From positions 110,637 through 174,636 of the forward strand of contig CAIYYN010000061.1 in assembly GCA_903930435.1 (NCBI GenBank): a DNA stretch of 64,000 nt, read 5' to 3'. Positions 10,151-19,761 of the stretch are shown here, piece after piece (within the stretch, counting starts at the first letter, position 1; each line of letters opens with the position of its first letter). The translations under genes were made by a program, and so were the position numbers. The notes below the pieces were generated by a model that saw nothing but the letters and a program-made list of their open reading frames with translations, was not told where the DNA came from and made no database searches. The DNA is from an uncultured Hyphomicrobiales bacterium. GTDB lineage: Bacteria > Pseudomonadota > Alphaproteobacteria > Rhizobiales > Ancalomicrobiaceae.

Positions 10151-10762
10151 TCAGTCCCAGTCGTCCCCATAGGATTCGTCGGGGTCGAGTGTCGCGCCGC
10201 CGAGAACACGCCGGATCACATGCATTGAGAACCCGGCCCGGGCGAGTGTGCCGACTTCCTTCTGTTCGATCTTGCGGCGCGCCATGGCATCGGTGATGTC
10301 AGTCGTGCGGAAGGGACCGAGCTTGCGTTTTCTGGCAAGCGCCGTTGCGGCGGCAAATTCAGCCGCGTCTGGCGATTGATCCTCATCGACAGTCTCGATC
10401 GCCCCCTTGATCAGCGATTTATCGATGCCGTGACCGACGAGCTTCTGTGAAATCAGGCGTGCTGATCGACCAGCGCGGCGCAGGCTGCGCACCTTGGTCT
10501 CGGCGTAGAGGGCATCGTTTAATGACCCCAAGCGTCGATGCTTCTCGATAATGGCTTCGATCGCCGTTTCCAGTTCCGCTTGCCGTTCGCGGTCGTCGGC
10601 AAAATCTGGATGTTGGAGGGTTGCCCGATAGAGCCGGTTCTGCAGAACGCGCCTGAGAGACGCTTCCGATGCCGCATATTTGGCGAGGTAATGCAGCGCT
10701 ATCGCCGCCAGTTTCTCGGGGGTCGGGATCGGGCGTACGCGATTGTTTGGCTTATTTTGCAT
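10151..10762 (-). CDS. recX: Regulatory protein RecX
   Basis: A 203-residue helical protein that modulates RecA filaments, normally by inhibition. It has the three-helix repeat pattern of the family: YLAKYAASEASLRRVL near residue 30, the DALYAETKVRSLRRAGRSARLISQKL repeat in the middle, and a basic C-terminal repeat ending in a VLGG segment and an acidic tail (DPDESYGDDWD). The length is in the upper range for alphaproteobacteria. It is not beside recA here, which is common in this class. It lies downstream of rne, separated by a strong terminator, so it should have its own promoter in 10763-11030. Confidence 0.9.
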   Translation of the reverse strand: MQNKPNNRVRPIPTPEKLAAIALHYLAKYAASEASLRRVLQNRLYRATLQHPDFADDRERQAELETAIEAIIEKHRRLGSLNDALYAETKVRSLRRAGRSARLISQKLVGHGIDKSLIKGAIETVDEDQSPDAAEFAAATALARKRKLGPFRTTDITDAMARRKIEQKEVGTLARAGFSMHVIRRVLGGATLDPDESYGDDWD

Positions 10763-11072
10763 TTAAATCAGGTGTTTATGGCGACAAATTGCCAGATGAT
10801 TCAATGCGTGAAGGCGTTGAATCTGATTCTTTGAATGAGCAGTTTAGTGGAAAATGATGCAGGAGGCCGGGTTGTTGGATCAAGGTGTGCGGTCGTCTTG
10901 TGAACGGATACCGTCGCCCATCGGTGTCCCAGCGAGGGCGGCTGAGCCAATCGCCCTGTTTTGACAACCTCTGTCACCGTAAGCTGTTGAACGGCCAAGT
11001 TCAGTGCAACGGATTTTTTCGTGGGTATGCGTTCAGGGCTGATCTTCACTGATCAGCCCTGAACCAATTCAC
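10763..11072. other. Gene-free stretch between rne and recX
   Basis: 310 bases without a supported gene. It holds the rne terminator at 11031-11064 and, by position, the recX promoter. I see no RNA gene or repeat in it. Confidence 0.6.
11031..11064 (-). terminator. Strong hairpin terminator after rne
   Basis: A perfect 14-bp inverted repeat (GTTCAGGGCTGATC / GATCAGCCCTGAAC) with a 6-base loop lies 9 bases past the rne stop. There is no T-run on the reverse strand, so efficiency is uncertain. Confidence 0.65.
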
Positions 11073-14000
11073 TTAACCGCCAAACAGACGCTTCGACCAC
11101 CAGCCAGCCTTCTTGGGCTTCGTGGGATCTGGTTCGGTCGAGGTCAGCTCCGGCTTGGGTGGAGCTTCGACAACCGGCTCAGGTTCTGGCGCGGGCGCAG
11201 GTGGTGGCACGACGACCGGCGCAGGTGCCTCAATCGCAACCGGCTCGACCGGAGCAACCGGTTCAATCGGTGCTTCAGCAACCATTGCCGCTTCCGCCGC
11301 AGCAGCCGCCTCTGCAGCCGCCTTGGTGACGCGTGGCTTGCGCGGCGCCCGTGGCTTCTTCGCAGCCTTTGCAACCGCTTCGGCTTCGGTACGCTGCTGC
11401 TCGACTTCCTCGATCAGCGTCTCGCGATCCATGAGCACAAAATCAGGCGTTTCGACAACAACGACAACTTCATCCGCCTCGGTTTCAGTGGCAGCGGTGT
11501 CCGTGTCCTCATCGCCGTCATCGTAACCGTCGTCGGACGCACCCTGATCATCGGCAGCGTTGCCTTGTTCGTTGCCGAACTCGGCTTCACCCTCACGCCG
11601 ATTGCGCCGACCGCCGCGCCGACCACGCCGACGCCGCTTGCGAATATTGTTCGCGCGCTCTTCAGGTGTCTCGTCGGGACGGGGAGCACCCGGCTCACCA
11701 GATTCGCCATCTGCTGGCTCATAAGCGTCGTCATAGCCTTCGCCGGGCTCGAACGCTTCCGAGGCGACAAATTCGCCCGCTGGCTGGGCAGTTCTACGTT
11801 CACCGGCTTGCGCCTGATTGTCGCTGCCTTCGCCTTCCGGACCACGTCCGCGACCACGCCGCCGACGCCGCCGCTTACGACGACTGCCTTCGCCTTCCGC
11901 CCGCTCCCGGTCGCCTTGTGGACGACCATCACGACGGGCTTCATGCGTGCCGATATCATCGAGCGCGACGGTTTCATCGAGGTCGTCTTCTTCCTCGATT
12001 TCCTCCTCGTACTCGGGCTCTTCGTATTCCGGCTCGTCGTAGATCGGAGCAAGGCTCTGCGGAGCGACGGGAACGACGCGCTGCGTGACGGGTTCGCCGC
12101 GTTCGATGGCGAACAGATGACCATTCATCGCGGCGTGATCATCGGCCAGGATCATGATCGACAGGCCGAAACGCCGTTCCAGATCCGCCAGATGCGCGCG
12201 TTTCTGGTTGAGTATGTACAGCGTCGCCGACGAGCGCGTCCGGACGATCAGGTCATGTGTCACGCCACGAATGAGGCTTTCCTCGATCGAGCGGAGTACA
12301 TGCAGTGCAACGGACTCTGTCGAGCGAACCATGCCGGTGCCGCCGCAATGGTGACAGATCACCATCGATGCTTCCAGCACACCGGACCGGATGCGCTGAC
12401 GCGACATTTCCATCAGACCGAAGTGCGAAATCCGTCCGACCTGAATGCGGGCGCGATCATTCTTCAGACAATCCTTGAGCCGACGCTCGACCGCACGGTC
12501 GTTGCGCTTCTCTTCCATGTCGATGAAGTCGATGACGACGAGGCCAGCCAGATCGCGCAGGCGCAACTGACGGGCGACTTCTTCGGCAGCTTCCAGGTTG
12601 GTGGCAAGTGCCGTGTCTTCGATATTGTGTTCGCGCGTCGACCGGCCCGAGTTCACGTCGATGGAGACGAGCGCTTCGGTCTGGTTGATGACGATGTAGC
12701 CGCCCGATCGCAGCGTTACCTGCGGGCTGAACATGGCGTCCAGCTGGCTTTCCACGCCATAGCGCGTGAAGATCGGCGACAGCTCGCGATAGATCTGCAC
12801 GTTCTTGGAATGGCTCGGCATCAGCATGCGCATGAAGTCTTTGGCTTCACGATAGCCGTCATCGCCTGCGACGATGATCTCGTCGATATCCTTGTTGTAG
12901 AGATCGCGGATCGACCGCTTGATCAGGCTGCCTTCTTCATAGACGAGCTTGGGCGCAGTCGATTGCAGGGTCAATTCACGGACATTTTCCCACAGGCGCA
13001 GGAGATATTCGAAATCGCGCTTGATCTCGACCTTGGTGCGGGCCGCACCTGCCGTACGCACGATGACGCCCATCCCCTCCGGAACCTCGAGTTCCTGAGC
13101 AATGGTCTTCAGACGCTTGCGATCCGGGATATTGGTGATCTTGCGTGAAATGCCGCCGCCGCGCGCCGTGTTCGGCATCAGCACGGAATAGCGCCCTGCC
13201 AGCGACAGATAGGTCGTCAGCGCAGCGCCCTTGTTGCCGCGCTCTTCCTTGACCACCTGCACCAGCAGAACCTGCCGACGCTTGATGACTTCCTGGATCT
13301 TGTAATGACGACGCAACCGTGGTCCGGGACGGCGCTCGGGAACTTCCTCAAGCGCATCTTCCGAGCCGACGACATCGACCTGATCGGCTTCAGGATCATG
13401 CTCTTCCTCGTCGCGCCGATTGCTGCGACCACGACCCTGATTGCGTCCGCGACGCTTGCCGTGGCCTTGAGAGTCGCCGTCTTCATCACCGTGGCTTGAG
13501 CCATCGCCGCCGAATTCCTCGATCTCTGGCCCGTCGTCCTCGTGCTGATCATCATCCGCAGCGCGCGCTTCGACAGCATGATCATCGTCGTGTTCATCAT
13601 CCGAAACGGCGCGATCCCCGGCATCGGCTGCGGGGTCTTCGTAACCGTCGCCTTCGAAGCCTTCGGCATCCTGAATTGGCTCGTCGCTGCCAATGGCCTC
13701 GGAACTGACGCTGTCACCGTTCTCGCTGCTGGTCCGGCGCTGCGCCTGCGGACGCTGACGGCGCGGCCGACTTTCCTCACGCTCGCTCTCCGAATGCATG
13801 CGCGCTTCTTCTTCGAGCAATGCCTGTCGGTCTGCGTAGGGGATCTGATAGTAGTCAGGGTGGATTTCGGCGAAGGCCAGGAAGCCGTGCCGATTGCCGC
13901 CGTAGTCAACAAACGCCGCCTGAAGCGAGGGTTCGACCCGGGTGACTTTCGCGAGGTAAATATTCCCACGCAACTGCTTCCTGGAGGCCGCCTCGAAATC

Positions 14001-14084
14001 GAATTCCTCGACGCGGCTGCCGCGCACCACAACTACCCGGGTCTCCTCCGGGTGGGTGGCGTCGATAAGCATCTTATTTGCCAT
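11073..14084 (-). CDS. rne: Ribonuclease E
   Basis: A 1003-residue endonuclease that starts mRNA decay and processes rRNA; scaffold of the degradosome. An S1-type RNA-binding domain begins near residue 35 (GNIYLAKVTRVEPSLQAAFV) and is split by an acidic, low-complexity insert (about residues 100-250), as is usual in alphaproteobacteria. The catalytic core contains VSIDVNSGR and VVIDFIDM with the metal-binding aspartates, and the zinc-link CHHCGGTG motif. The C-terminal third is disordered: an acidic stretch, several Arg-rich patches (RKRRRRRRGRGRG and similar) that probably bind RNA or partners, then a Pro/Ala/Val-rich tail ending in WWSKRLFGG. ATG 14084 (MANKMLIDATHPEETR) matches homologues and has GGAG upstream. 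The position upstream of amiC and PBP1A, divergently, is typical for the class. Confidence 0.96.
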   Translation of the reverse strand: MANKMLIDATHPEETRVVVVRGSRVEEFDFEAASRKQLRGNIYLAKVTRVEPSLQAAFVDYGGNRHGFLAFAEIHPDYYQIPYADRQALLEEEARMHSESEREESRPRRQRPQAQRRTSSENGDSVSSEAIGSDEPIQDAEGFEGDGYEDPAADAGDRAVSDDEHDDDHAVEARAADDDQHEDDGPEIEEFGGDGSSHGDEDGDSQGHGKRRGRNQGRGRSNRRDEEEHDPEADQVDVVGSEDALEEVPERRPGPRLRRHYKIQEVIKRRQVLLVQVVKEERGNKGAALTTYLSLAGRYSVLMPNTARGGGISRKITNIPDRKRLKTIAQELEVPEGMGVIVRTAGAARTKVEIKRDFEYLLRLWENVRELTLQSTAPKLVYEEGSLIKRSIRDLYNKDIDEIIVAGDDGYREAKDFMRMLMPSHSKNVQIYRELSPIFTRYGVESQLDAMFSPQVTLRSGGYIVINQTEALVSIDVNSGRSTREHNIEDTALATNLEAAEEVARQLRLRDLAGLVVIDFIDMEEKRNDRAVERRLKDCLKNDRARIQVGRISHFGLMEMSRQRIRSGVLEASMVICHHCGGTGMVRSTESVALHVLRSIEESLIRGVTHDLIVRTRSSATLYILNQKRAHLADLERRFGLSIMILADDHAAMNGHLFAIERGEPVTQRVVPVAPQSLAPIYDEPEYEEPEYEEEIEEEDDLDETVALDDIGTHEARRDGRPQGDRERAEGEGSRRKRRRRRRGRGRGPEGEGSDNQAQAGERRTAQPAGEFVASEAFEPGEGYDDAYEPADGESGEPGAPRPDETPEERANNIRKRRRRGRRGGRRNRREGEAEFGNEQGNAADDQGASDDGYDDGDEDTDTAATETEADEVVVVVETPDFVLMDRETLIEEVEQQRTEAEAVAKAAKKPRAPRKPRVTKAAAEAAAAAEAAMVAEAPIEPVAPVEPVAIEAPAPVVVPPPAPAPEPEPVVEAPPKPELTSTEPDPTKPKKAGWWSKRLFGG

Positions 14085-15018
14085 ATGTTCTTGTCTCCAC
14101 GGCCTCGCGCACAAGCGCCGGCGCTGGCGTAACCGCGCCGCGCCGCTGAAGGACCGATTTTATTTGGCTGAAAAAGGTGGGTCGCAGATCCGTTCGCGTC
14201 GGCAGTCAATGGTCGGCGAGGCATCTGGCCTGAAGCCAGTTCCCGCTGTTCCATCACTGTTCCAGTCACGCTCGGCATGGCCGCTGGTAAGACCCGTTGT
14301 TCGTATCTGAAAGGTCAGATGTGGCGGCATCCCTGGATGCTGCCGTCTGCGCTTTCCAAATCACCACTGACTGCGCTTGAGCGCGGCCAATTTCTATTCA
14401 CTGGAACCCGGTCAAAACGTCTGCACGCTGACGCAGGAATGACGAGGACGGGTGCAGTTTGTCGCGACTTGCCGGCCTTGCGGCCAGCTTCGTGACGCTT
14501 CCCTTTTTTGCCAGCAAATTTTTCGGAAAGACTTCGATACGCCTCGGACATTTCGACCAAGATGAAATGAAGGGCAGCAAATTGCAGCCACATTCATCCT
14601 CTTTGACTTCGGTCCCGGGGTATGAACCATGCCCCGCGCGTATCATTCGTCCCCGAAAACCAGTCAGCGACAGGAGCCACGATCAGATTCGGACAAAACA
14701 CAAATTCCTCGACTGTTCTTTTACGGAGCCAATTCCGTCTTTGCAAGCTCTGTTCTATCAAAGGGTTCACAAGATGTTCAGATCCGCCGGGTAACCGCCT
14801 GTTAACCCTTGATGCGGCTAGGTTTGAACGCAGTTCGGATTCTGGCACGGATTGAAACGCGCATGTTGAAAATGGCGGAAAAGGTCAGGATCTCAAGCCT
14901 GCCATCCGATCTGCAGTTGCTGCATCCGCTTTCGGTCCGGGTTCTGGACGTGGTGCCTTCACTAGGAGGCGATGAGAAACCGCGATCCCGGCCAGGCGGC
15001 TTAACAGGGAATGCTGGC
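14085..15018. other. Long divergent leader region between rne and amiC
   Basis: About 930 bases with no supported gene; short frames here lack homology or a ribosome site. It probably carries the rne promoter and a long 5' untranslated leader. One clear hairpin lies at 14323-14344 (GGCGGCATCC / GGATGCTGCC with one G-T pair). RNase E of other bacteria regulates its own mRNA through a structured leader; that this happens here is inference. Confidence 0.5.
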
Positions 15019-16323
15019 GTGAACAGATCCACCTGCACCCTCGGTTTTAGCTCGCTGTGGAACGCGACCCGATATAGGGCCGTTGTGAGGGCGTGTGTCT
15101 GCGTGGTTTTGGCTTTGACGCTGAATTGTTTCGCTGTCGTCGATCTGGTCAAAGCCGCAGAGGCAACCAAGCCCCCGGTATTGCCGATGGTCAATGCAGT
15201 CCGGATCGATACCAGTCCGACCGAAACGACGATCCGGTTGTCAGCCTCGCAGCAGATGCCGATTGATGCCTTTGTTTTGGAGATGCCTTATCGGCTTGTC
15301 ATCGATCTCCCCGAGGCACGATTTGATCTCGCTGCTCCCAATCGCGGCGGCAATGGCCTCATAACGTCCTGGCGGGCAGGGCTGTTTGCGACGGGGCGTT
15401 CGCGCATCGTTTTTGATCTCTCGGGACCTGCCCGCGTGATTGCTCATGCCGTCGATCCGCAAGCAGGCGGCAGCGCGACCATTACGATCCGGTTGCAGCC
15501 GATAAGCCAGGCTGATTTTCAGGCGGCTCTGCGCGAGCGGGCTGTTCCGACCGCCCCAGTAGTCACTGCCGCTCCCTTCATCAAGGGAGATCGCGAAAAG
15601 CCGCAGGGACAAGAGAGCCAGCGAAAGCTGATCATCGTTCTTGATCCCGGTCACGGCGGCATCGATGCAGGCACGGTCAGTCCCCATACAGGCATGGAAG
15701 AAAAGCAGATTGTGCTGGAATTCGCCAAACTGCTCGAACGCAAGCTCTCAGCGAGCGGACGTTACGAGGTTTATTTGACCCGGTCGACCGACACCTTCAT
15801 TCCGCTCGGGGAACGCGTGTCGATCGCGCGCGCACACCATGCGGACCTCCTCGTTTCGATCCATGCGGATGCCGAGCTTGACCGGAGTGTGCGGGGATCG
15901 ACGATTTTCACCTTGTCCGACAAGGCATCCGATGCGACGGCGGCCGCACTTGCCAACAAGGAAAACCAGTCCGATGCGCGGGCAGGCATCGCTGCGGAAA
16001 ATACGCCAGACGATGTCGCGGATATCCTTGTGGATCTTGCCAAGCGCGAAACGCGCGCCTTCAGCCATGCGTTGGCGGAGGCCCTTGTCAGCGCGATGAG
16101 CCGGTCGGGTCACATGGTAAAGCAACAACCGCACCGGTCGGCGTCTTTACGAGTGCTGAAGGCCTATGATTTGCCGAGCGTGCTGATCGAACTCGGCTTT
16201 TTGTCCAACAAGGACGATGAGAGCGAACTTGAGTCTCCGAAGTGGCGGGATCAAACGGCGAATGCCATTCTGTCTGCGATTGACACATTCTTTGCGACCA
16301 ATCATCCCGATGTCGTGCCGTGA
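15019..16323 (+). CDS. amiC: N-acetylmuramoyl-L-alanine amidase (AmiC type)
   Basis: A periplasmic zinc amidase that splits septal peptidoglycan stem peptides from MurNAc. With the GTG start at 15019 it has about 434 residues: a signal peptide (hydrophobic VRACVCVVLALTLNCFAVV), an AMIN-like beta domain (about residues 55-160) that directs such enzymes to the septum, a linker, and an Amidase_3 domain beginning VLDPGHGGIDAG. Zinc ligands are the His in DPGHGG, the Glu of MEEKQIVLEF, and the His in SIHADAE; the C-terminal catalytic Glu is in LIELGFLSN. The frame is open to 14809, but the GTG is preceded by AGGGA and gives a normal signal peptide; the earlier residues do not look like protein. 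The gene after it encodes a penicillin-binding protein, so division and wall synthesis are linked. Confidence 0.9.
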   Translation: MNRSTCTLGFSSLWNATRYRAVVRACVCVVLALTLNCFAVVDLVKAAEATKPPVLPMVNAVRIDTSPTETTIRLSASQQMPIDAFVLEMPYRLVIDLPEARFDLAAPNRGGNGLITSWRAGLFATGRSRIVFDLSGPARVIAHAVDPQAGGSATITIRLQPISQADFQAALRERAVPTAPVVTAAPFIKGDREKPQGQESQRKLIIVLDPGHGGIDAGTVSPHTGMEEKQIVLEFAKLLERKLSASGRYEVYLTRSTDTFIPLGERVSIARAHHADLLVSIHADAELDRSVRGSTIFTLSDKASDATAAALANKENQSDARAGIAAENTPDDVADILVDLAKRETRAFSHALAEALVSAMSRSGHMVKQQPHRSASLRVLKAYDLPSVLIELGFLSNKDDESELESPKWRDQTANAILSAIDTFFATNHPDVVP

Positions 16324-16606
16324 TCCCGGATTTTATCAGGTTGCTTTGACGCTGCGCCGTAGCTTCGCCACAAACTTGAATTTCTTGTCAATTCGACCTA
16401 ACGAACACGCGTGACCTTTTGGCCGGAGTATTAACGTGTAATCCTGACCGAGCACACGTGAGACTTTTCTGCTAGGATCAAATCGAGGAAGTGCCTTTGG
16501 TCACACGGGTCGAGCATGCGCATGTGATGTCAGTGTTGCGTAGCTCAAAAGCGTGTCTTTTCGTGCGTACCCTGGGTTTGCGAACAAGCTAAGGACTGCC
16601 AAGTCT

Positions 16607-19087
16607 ATGTTTATATTCCGTTTTCTTGGATATCTCGCTTCCATTGGCGCCGTGGCATTGATCATTGCTGCTGGCGGCCTCTGGATCGGGTATCAGTATT
16701 TTTCGACGGACTTGCCGGATTATACGGGCCTGAAAACCTACGAACCGCCCGTCATGAGTCGCGTGCATGCCTCTGATGGCGCACTTCTGGCAGAATATGC
16801 GACGGAACGGCGACTATTTCTGCCATCCGCAGCGATTCCCGCGCTGGTCAAGCAGGCCTTCATTTCTGCCGAAGACAAGAATTTTTACCAGCACAACGGC
16901 GTTGACCCTGAAGGCATCCTGCGTGCGGTCATCCGGGCCGCGACTGACAGGCTGAGCGGCAGCTCCAAAAGAGCGCAGGGCGCATCGACGATTACCCAAC
17001 AGGTGGCGAAGAACTTCCTGCTCGATAATTCCTACGATGTCGAGCGCAAGATCAAGGAAGCGATTCTTGCGATCCGGATCGAGCAGGCCTTCACGAAAGA
17101 TCAGATTCTGGAGCTTTATCTCAATCAGATCTATCTGGGCGTCGGGTCTTATGGCGTGGCGGCGGCGTCTCTTCTGTATTTCGACAAGTCAGTCCATGAA
17201 TTGACCATCGCCGAAGCAGCCTATCTCGCCGCCTTGCCCAAGGGCCCCTCAAATTATCATCCGATCCGTCAGCATGATAAGGCAATCGGTCGGCGAAACG
17301 ACATCATCGGGCTGATGGCGCAGAATGGTTATATCACGCAGGAGCAGGCGGCAGCGGCGAAGAAGGAACCCCTTGTCTGGGTGCAGCGCCAGACCGGGCC
17401 GCACATTTTCGGCGCCGACTATTTCGCCGAAGAGGTTCGGCGCGAATTGAGCGAGAAATACGGCGAAAAGGGCCTCTATCAGGGAGGGCTCTCCGTCCGC
17501 ACGACGCTTGATCCACGGCTGCAGTTGATCGCCCGCAAGGCCCTCATGAACGGGCTTCAGAATTATGATACGGCCCAGGGCTGGCGTGGACCCTTGACCC
17601 GGATCGACGTTGCCAACGGAACCGACTGGGGACCAAAGCTGGCGGAATACAAGGCTCTGGCCGATGTGCCCGAATGGCGTGCCGCCGTTGTCCTGTCCGT
17701 CCTCGACACAGAAGCCCAGATCGGCCTCCAGCCCCAGCCGGATGCGACAGGCACGCTGACAGCAACGCGTGAGCGCGGCGTCATTCCGATCGACGGCGTG
17801 AAATGGGCGCGTTGGGCGGAGGGACCGCTCAAGGGAAATGCGATCAAGACGGTTGGCCAGGTCCTTCGTCCCGGCGATGTCGTCTACGTCGAAAAGACAG
17901 CGCAGGGCATTGGGGACCGAGCCATCTACAAGCTGCGGCAGGTGCCGCTCGTCTCGGGTGCGATGGTCGTCATGGATCCGCATACGGGCCGCGTGCTTGC
18001 GGTTTCAGGTGGCTTCTCGTTTGCCGAAAGCGAATTTGACCGGGCGACGCAGGCCTATCGTCAGCCGGGATCGTCGTTCAAGCCGTTTGTCTATTCCGCA
18101 GCACTCGACAATGGTTATACGCCGTCATCTATCGTGGTTGACGGCCCCATCGAGATTGATCCAGGCGGCGGGCAGCCAATCTGGAAGCCGGAAAACTATG
18201 AAAAGAACTTCCTAGGCCCGACGACGTTGCGTATCGGTATCGAGCATTCGCGCAACACGATGACGGTTCGGCTGGCGAAGGATATCGGCATGCCGCTCGT
18301 CGTCGAATACGCCAAGCGCTTCGGCATCTACGACGATCTGAAGCCCTATCTCCCGATGGCGTTGGGAGCCGGTGAAACGACAGTGCTGCGCCTGACATCG
18401 GCCTATGCGACGATCGCCAACGGCGGAAGGCGTGTGCAGGCCACATTCATTGATCGTATCCAGGACCGTTTCGGCAAGACGATCTACAAGCATGACCCAC
18501 GCATCTGCGAAGGGTGTGAAGCTGCCGAATGGGCCGGTCAGGAAGAGCCGACACTTGTTGACAACTCCGAGCAGGTTCTCGATCCCATGACCGCCTTCCA
18601 GATTACCTCGATCATGGAAGGCGTGGTTCAGCGCGGGACGGGCATTGTGCTTGCCGATCTCGGACGCCCAGTAGCAGGCAAGACGGGTACGTCCAACGAC
18701 GAGAAGGATGCGTGGTTCATCGGCTTCACGCCAGACCTTGTTTGTGGCGTGTTCATGGGCTTCGACAAGCCGAAGCCGCTCGGGTCAGGCGAAACGGGCG
18801 GTCGCGTTTCCGCTCCAATTGCCCGCGAATTCTTCGCCGAGGCCCTGAAGGGGACCCCCGCAGTGCCGTTCCGGGTTCCGACAGGCATCCGTCTCGTGGC
18901 CGTCAACCACAAGACCGGCCTGAAGGCGGCTCCGGGCGATACCGACGTAATCATGGAAGCCTTCAAGCCAGGTACAGCGCCGCCAGACAGCTATAATGTC
19001 GTTGATTACGATCAGGGCGAGTTCGCCAATGCGCACAAGGTAACACCCGAGCAAGAAAAAGGCTTGCAGCCGGGTGGGCTGTACTGA
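16607..19087 (+). CDS. mrcA: Penicillin-binding protein 1A (bifunctional transglycosylase/transpeptidase)
   Basis: An 826-residue inner-membrane peptidoglycan synthase. One N-terminal membrane segment (about residues 5-30) is followed by a GT51 glycosyltransferase domain with EDKNFYQHNGVDPEGI, GASTITQQVAKN and KIKEAILA motifs, an OB-like insert, and a transpeptidase domain with the SxxK nucleophile in RQPGSSFKPFVY, the SxN motif in EHSRNTM, and KTGTS near residue 705. The ATG at 16607 has AAGGAC upstream; a GTG at 16553 is an unlikely alternative. The 283 bases before it (16324-16606) hold no gene and probably the promoter. Convergent with the avidin gene. Confidence 0.95.
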   Translation: MFIFRFLGYLASIGAVALIIAAGGLWIGYQYFSTDLPDYTGLKTYEPPVMSRVHASDGALLAEYATERRLFLPSAAIPALVKQAFISAEDKNFYQHNGVDPEGILRAVIRAATDRLSGSSKRAQGASTITQQVAKNFLLDNSYDVERKIKEAILAIRIEQAFTKDQILELYLNQIYLGVGSYGVAAASLLYFDKSVHELTIAEAAYLAALPKGPSNYHPIRQHDKAIGRRNDIIGLMAQNGYITQEQAAAAKKEPLVWVQRQTGPHIFGADYFAEEVRRELSEKYGEKGLYQGGLSVRTTLDPRLQLIARKALMNGLQNYDTAQGWRGPLTRIDVANGTDWGPKLAEYKALADVPEWRAAVVLSVLDTEAQIGLQPQPDATGTLTATRERGVIPIDGVKWARWAEGPLKGNAIKTVGQVLRPGDVVYVEKTAQGIGDRAIYKLRQVPLVSGAMVVMDPHTGRVLAVSGGFSFAESEFDRATQAYRQPGSSFKPFVYSAALDNGYTPSSIVVDGPIEIDPGGGQPIWKPENYEKNFLGPTTLRIGIEHSRNTMTVRLAKDIGMPLVVEYAKRFGIYDDLKPYLPMALGAGETTVLRLTSAYATIANGGRRVQATFIDRIQDRFGKTIYKHDPRICEGCEAAEWAGQEEPTLVDNSEQVLDPMTAFQITSIMEGVVQRGTGIVLADLGRPVAGKTGTSNDEKDAWFIGFTPDLVCGVFMGFDKPKPLGSGETGGRVSAPIAREFFAEALKGTPAVPFRVPTGIRLVAVNHKTGLKAAPGDTDVIMEAFKPGTAPPDSYNVVDYDQGEFANAHKVTPEQEKGLQPGGLY

Positions 19088-19121
19088 CCGGTCCGATGTC
19101 TTGTCTGAGCCTGATCGGTGA

Positions 19122-19146
19122 CCTGCCTTCTTCACGCTGAGGCAGG
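19122..19146. terminator. Possible shared terminator of PBP1A and avidin genes
   Basis: CCTGCCT and AGGCAGG form a 7-bp stem with an 11-base loop between two convergent genes. No T-run is present, so this is tentative. Confidence 0.35.
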
Positions 19147-19166
19147 CCACGCAATAATGATTACGA

Positions 19167-19598
19167 TTAAGACGGGGTAAACAGGTCGGAACCGGTATTG
19201 ACCTGGCTCCAGAAGGTCGAGGGATCGCCGGGATTTTGGGTCTGGGACACGAGGAGCCACATCGTGTCGATATCATAGTTGCCCTGAGCATTCCGGATGT
19301 AAGCACCGACCCAGGACGTGATCGACGGTGGAGTGCTCGGCCAAAGCACCGAAAACGAAATTACATAACCATTATACCAGCCTGTGATCGGCCCCGACAC
19401 GGATGCCCCCCCACCGCTGACTGCACTCGTATAGGTCCCGGTTACCGTATAGTTGGTGTTGAACGTAAAAGTGGCCGTCGATCCCAGCTCATTGGTGTAG
19501 GTCACCGAGCTTCCCGCCAGCTGTGTCAATTCCGTCTCGTCGAGCGCGACGGCCTTGGGATTTGACATCAGGTTACTGATCAAAAGTTCGTGGTTCAT
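19167..19598 (-). CDS. Avidin-family biotin-binding protein with a double-glycine-like leader
   Basis: A 143-residue protein. Residues 31-143 align by eye with streptavidin, including every main biotin contact: Asn36 and Ser40 (NELGS), Tyr56 and Ser58 (GTYTSAV), Trp86, Ser92 and Thr94 (PSITSW), Trp96, Trp104 (DTMWLL), Trp120 and Asp128 (GSDLF). High-affinity biotin binding is therefore likely. Avidins are usually secreted by a Sec signal, but residues 1-30 are polar and end LDETELTQLAGS. That fits the leader pattern of double-glycine substrates cut by C39-peptidase ABC exporters (Leu -12, Glu -8, Leu -7, Leu -4, Gly -2, Ser -1). No such exporter is in the window. ATG 19598 has a strong GGAGG seven bases upstream. 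It lies between PBP1A and prfB, which are usually adjacent. The family call is firm; the leader function is inference. Confidence 0.88.
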   Translation of the reverse strand: MNHELLISNLMSNPKAVALDETELTQLAGSSVTYTNELGSTATFTFNTNYTVTGTYTSAVSGGGASVSGPITGWYNGYVISFSVLWPSTPPSITSWVGAYIRNAQGNYDIDTMWLLVSQTQNPGDPSTFWSQVNTGSDLFTPS

Positions 19599-19761
19599 CA
19601 CAATTCCTCCGCGCAATAAAAAACATTGCGCGTCATAATTATCGTATCAATTACACTTATCAAGACAAAAATGAATAGCAGCGATCATTGGTTGTTGATA
19701 ACAAACCGCGAGGATTTCCAATCCGACCCCTCTTTGGTTGTTATCCAGCGAAGCGTTGGCG

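Noticed and set aside
11565..13148. 527-residue frame antisense to rne
   Set aside because: It lies wholly opposite the conserved RNase E core and follows from high third-position G+C on the coding strand; no family signature.
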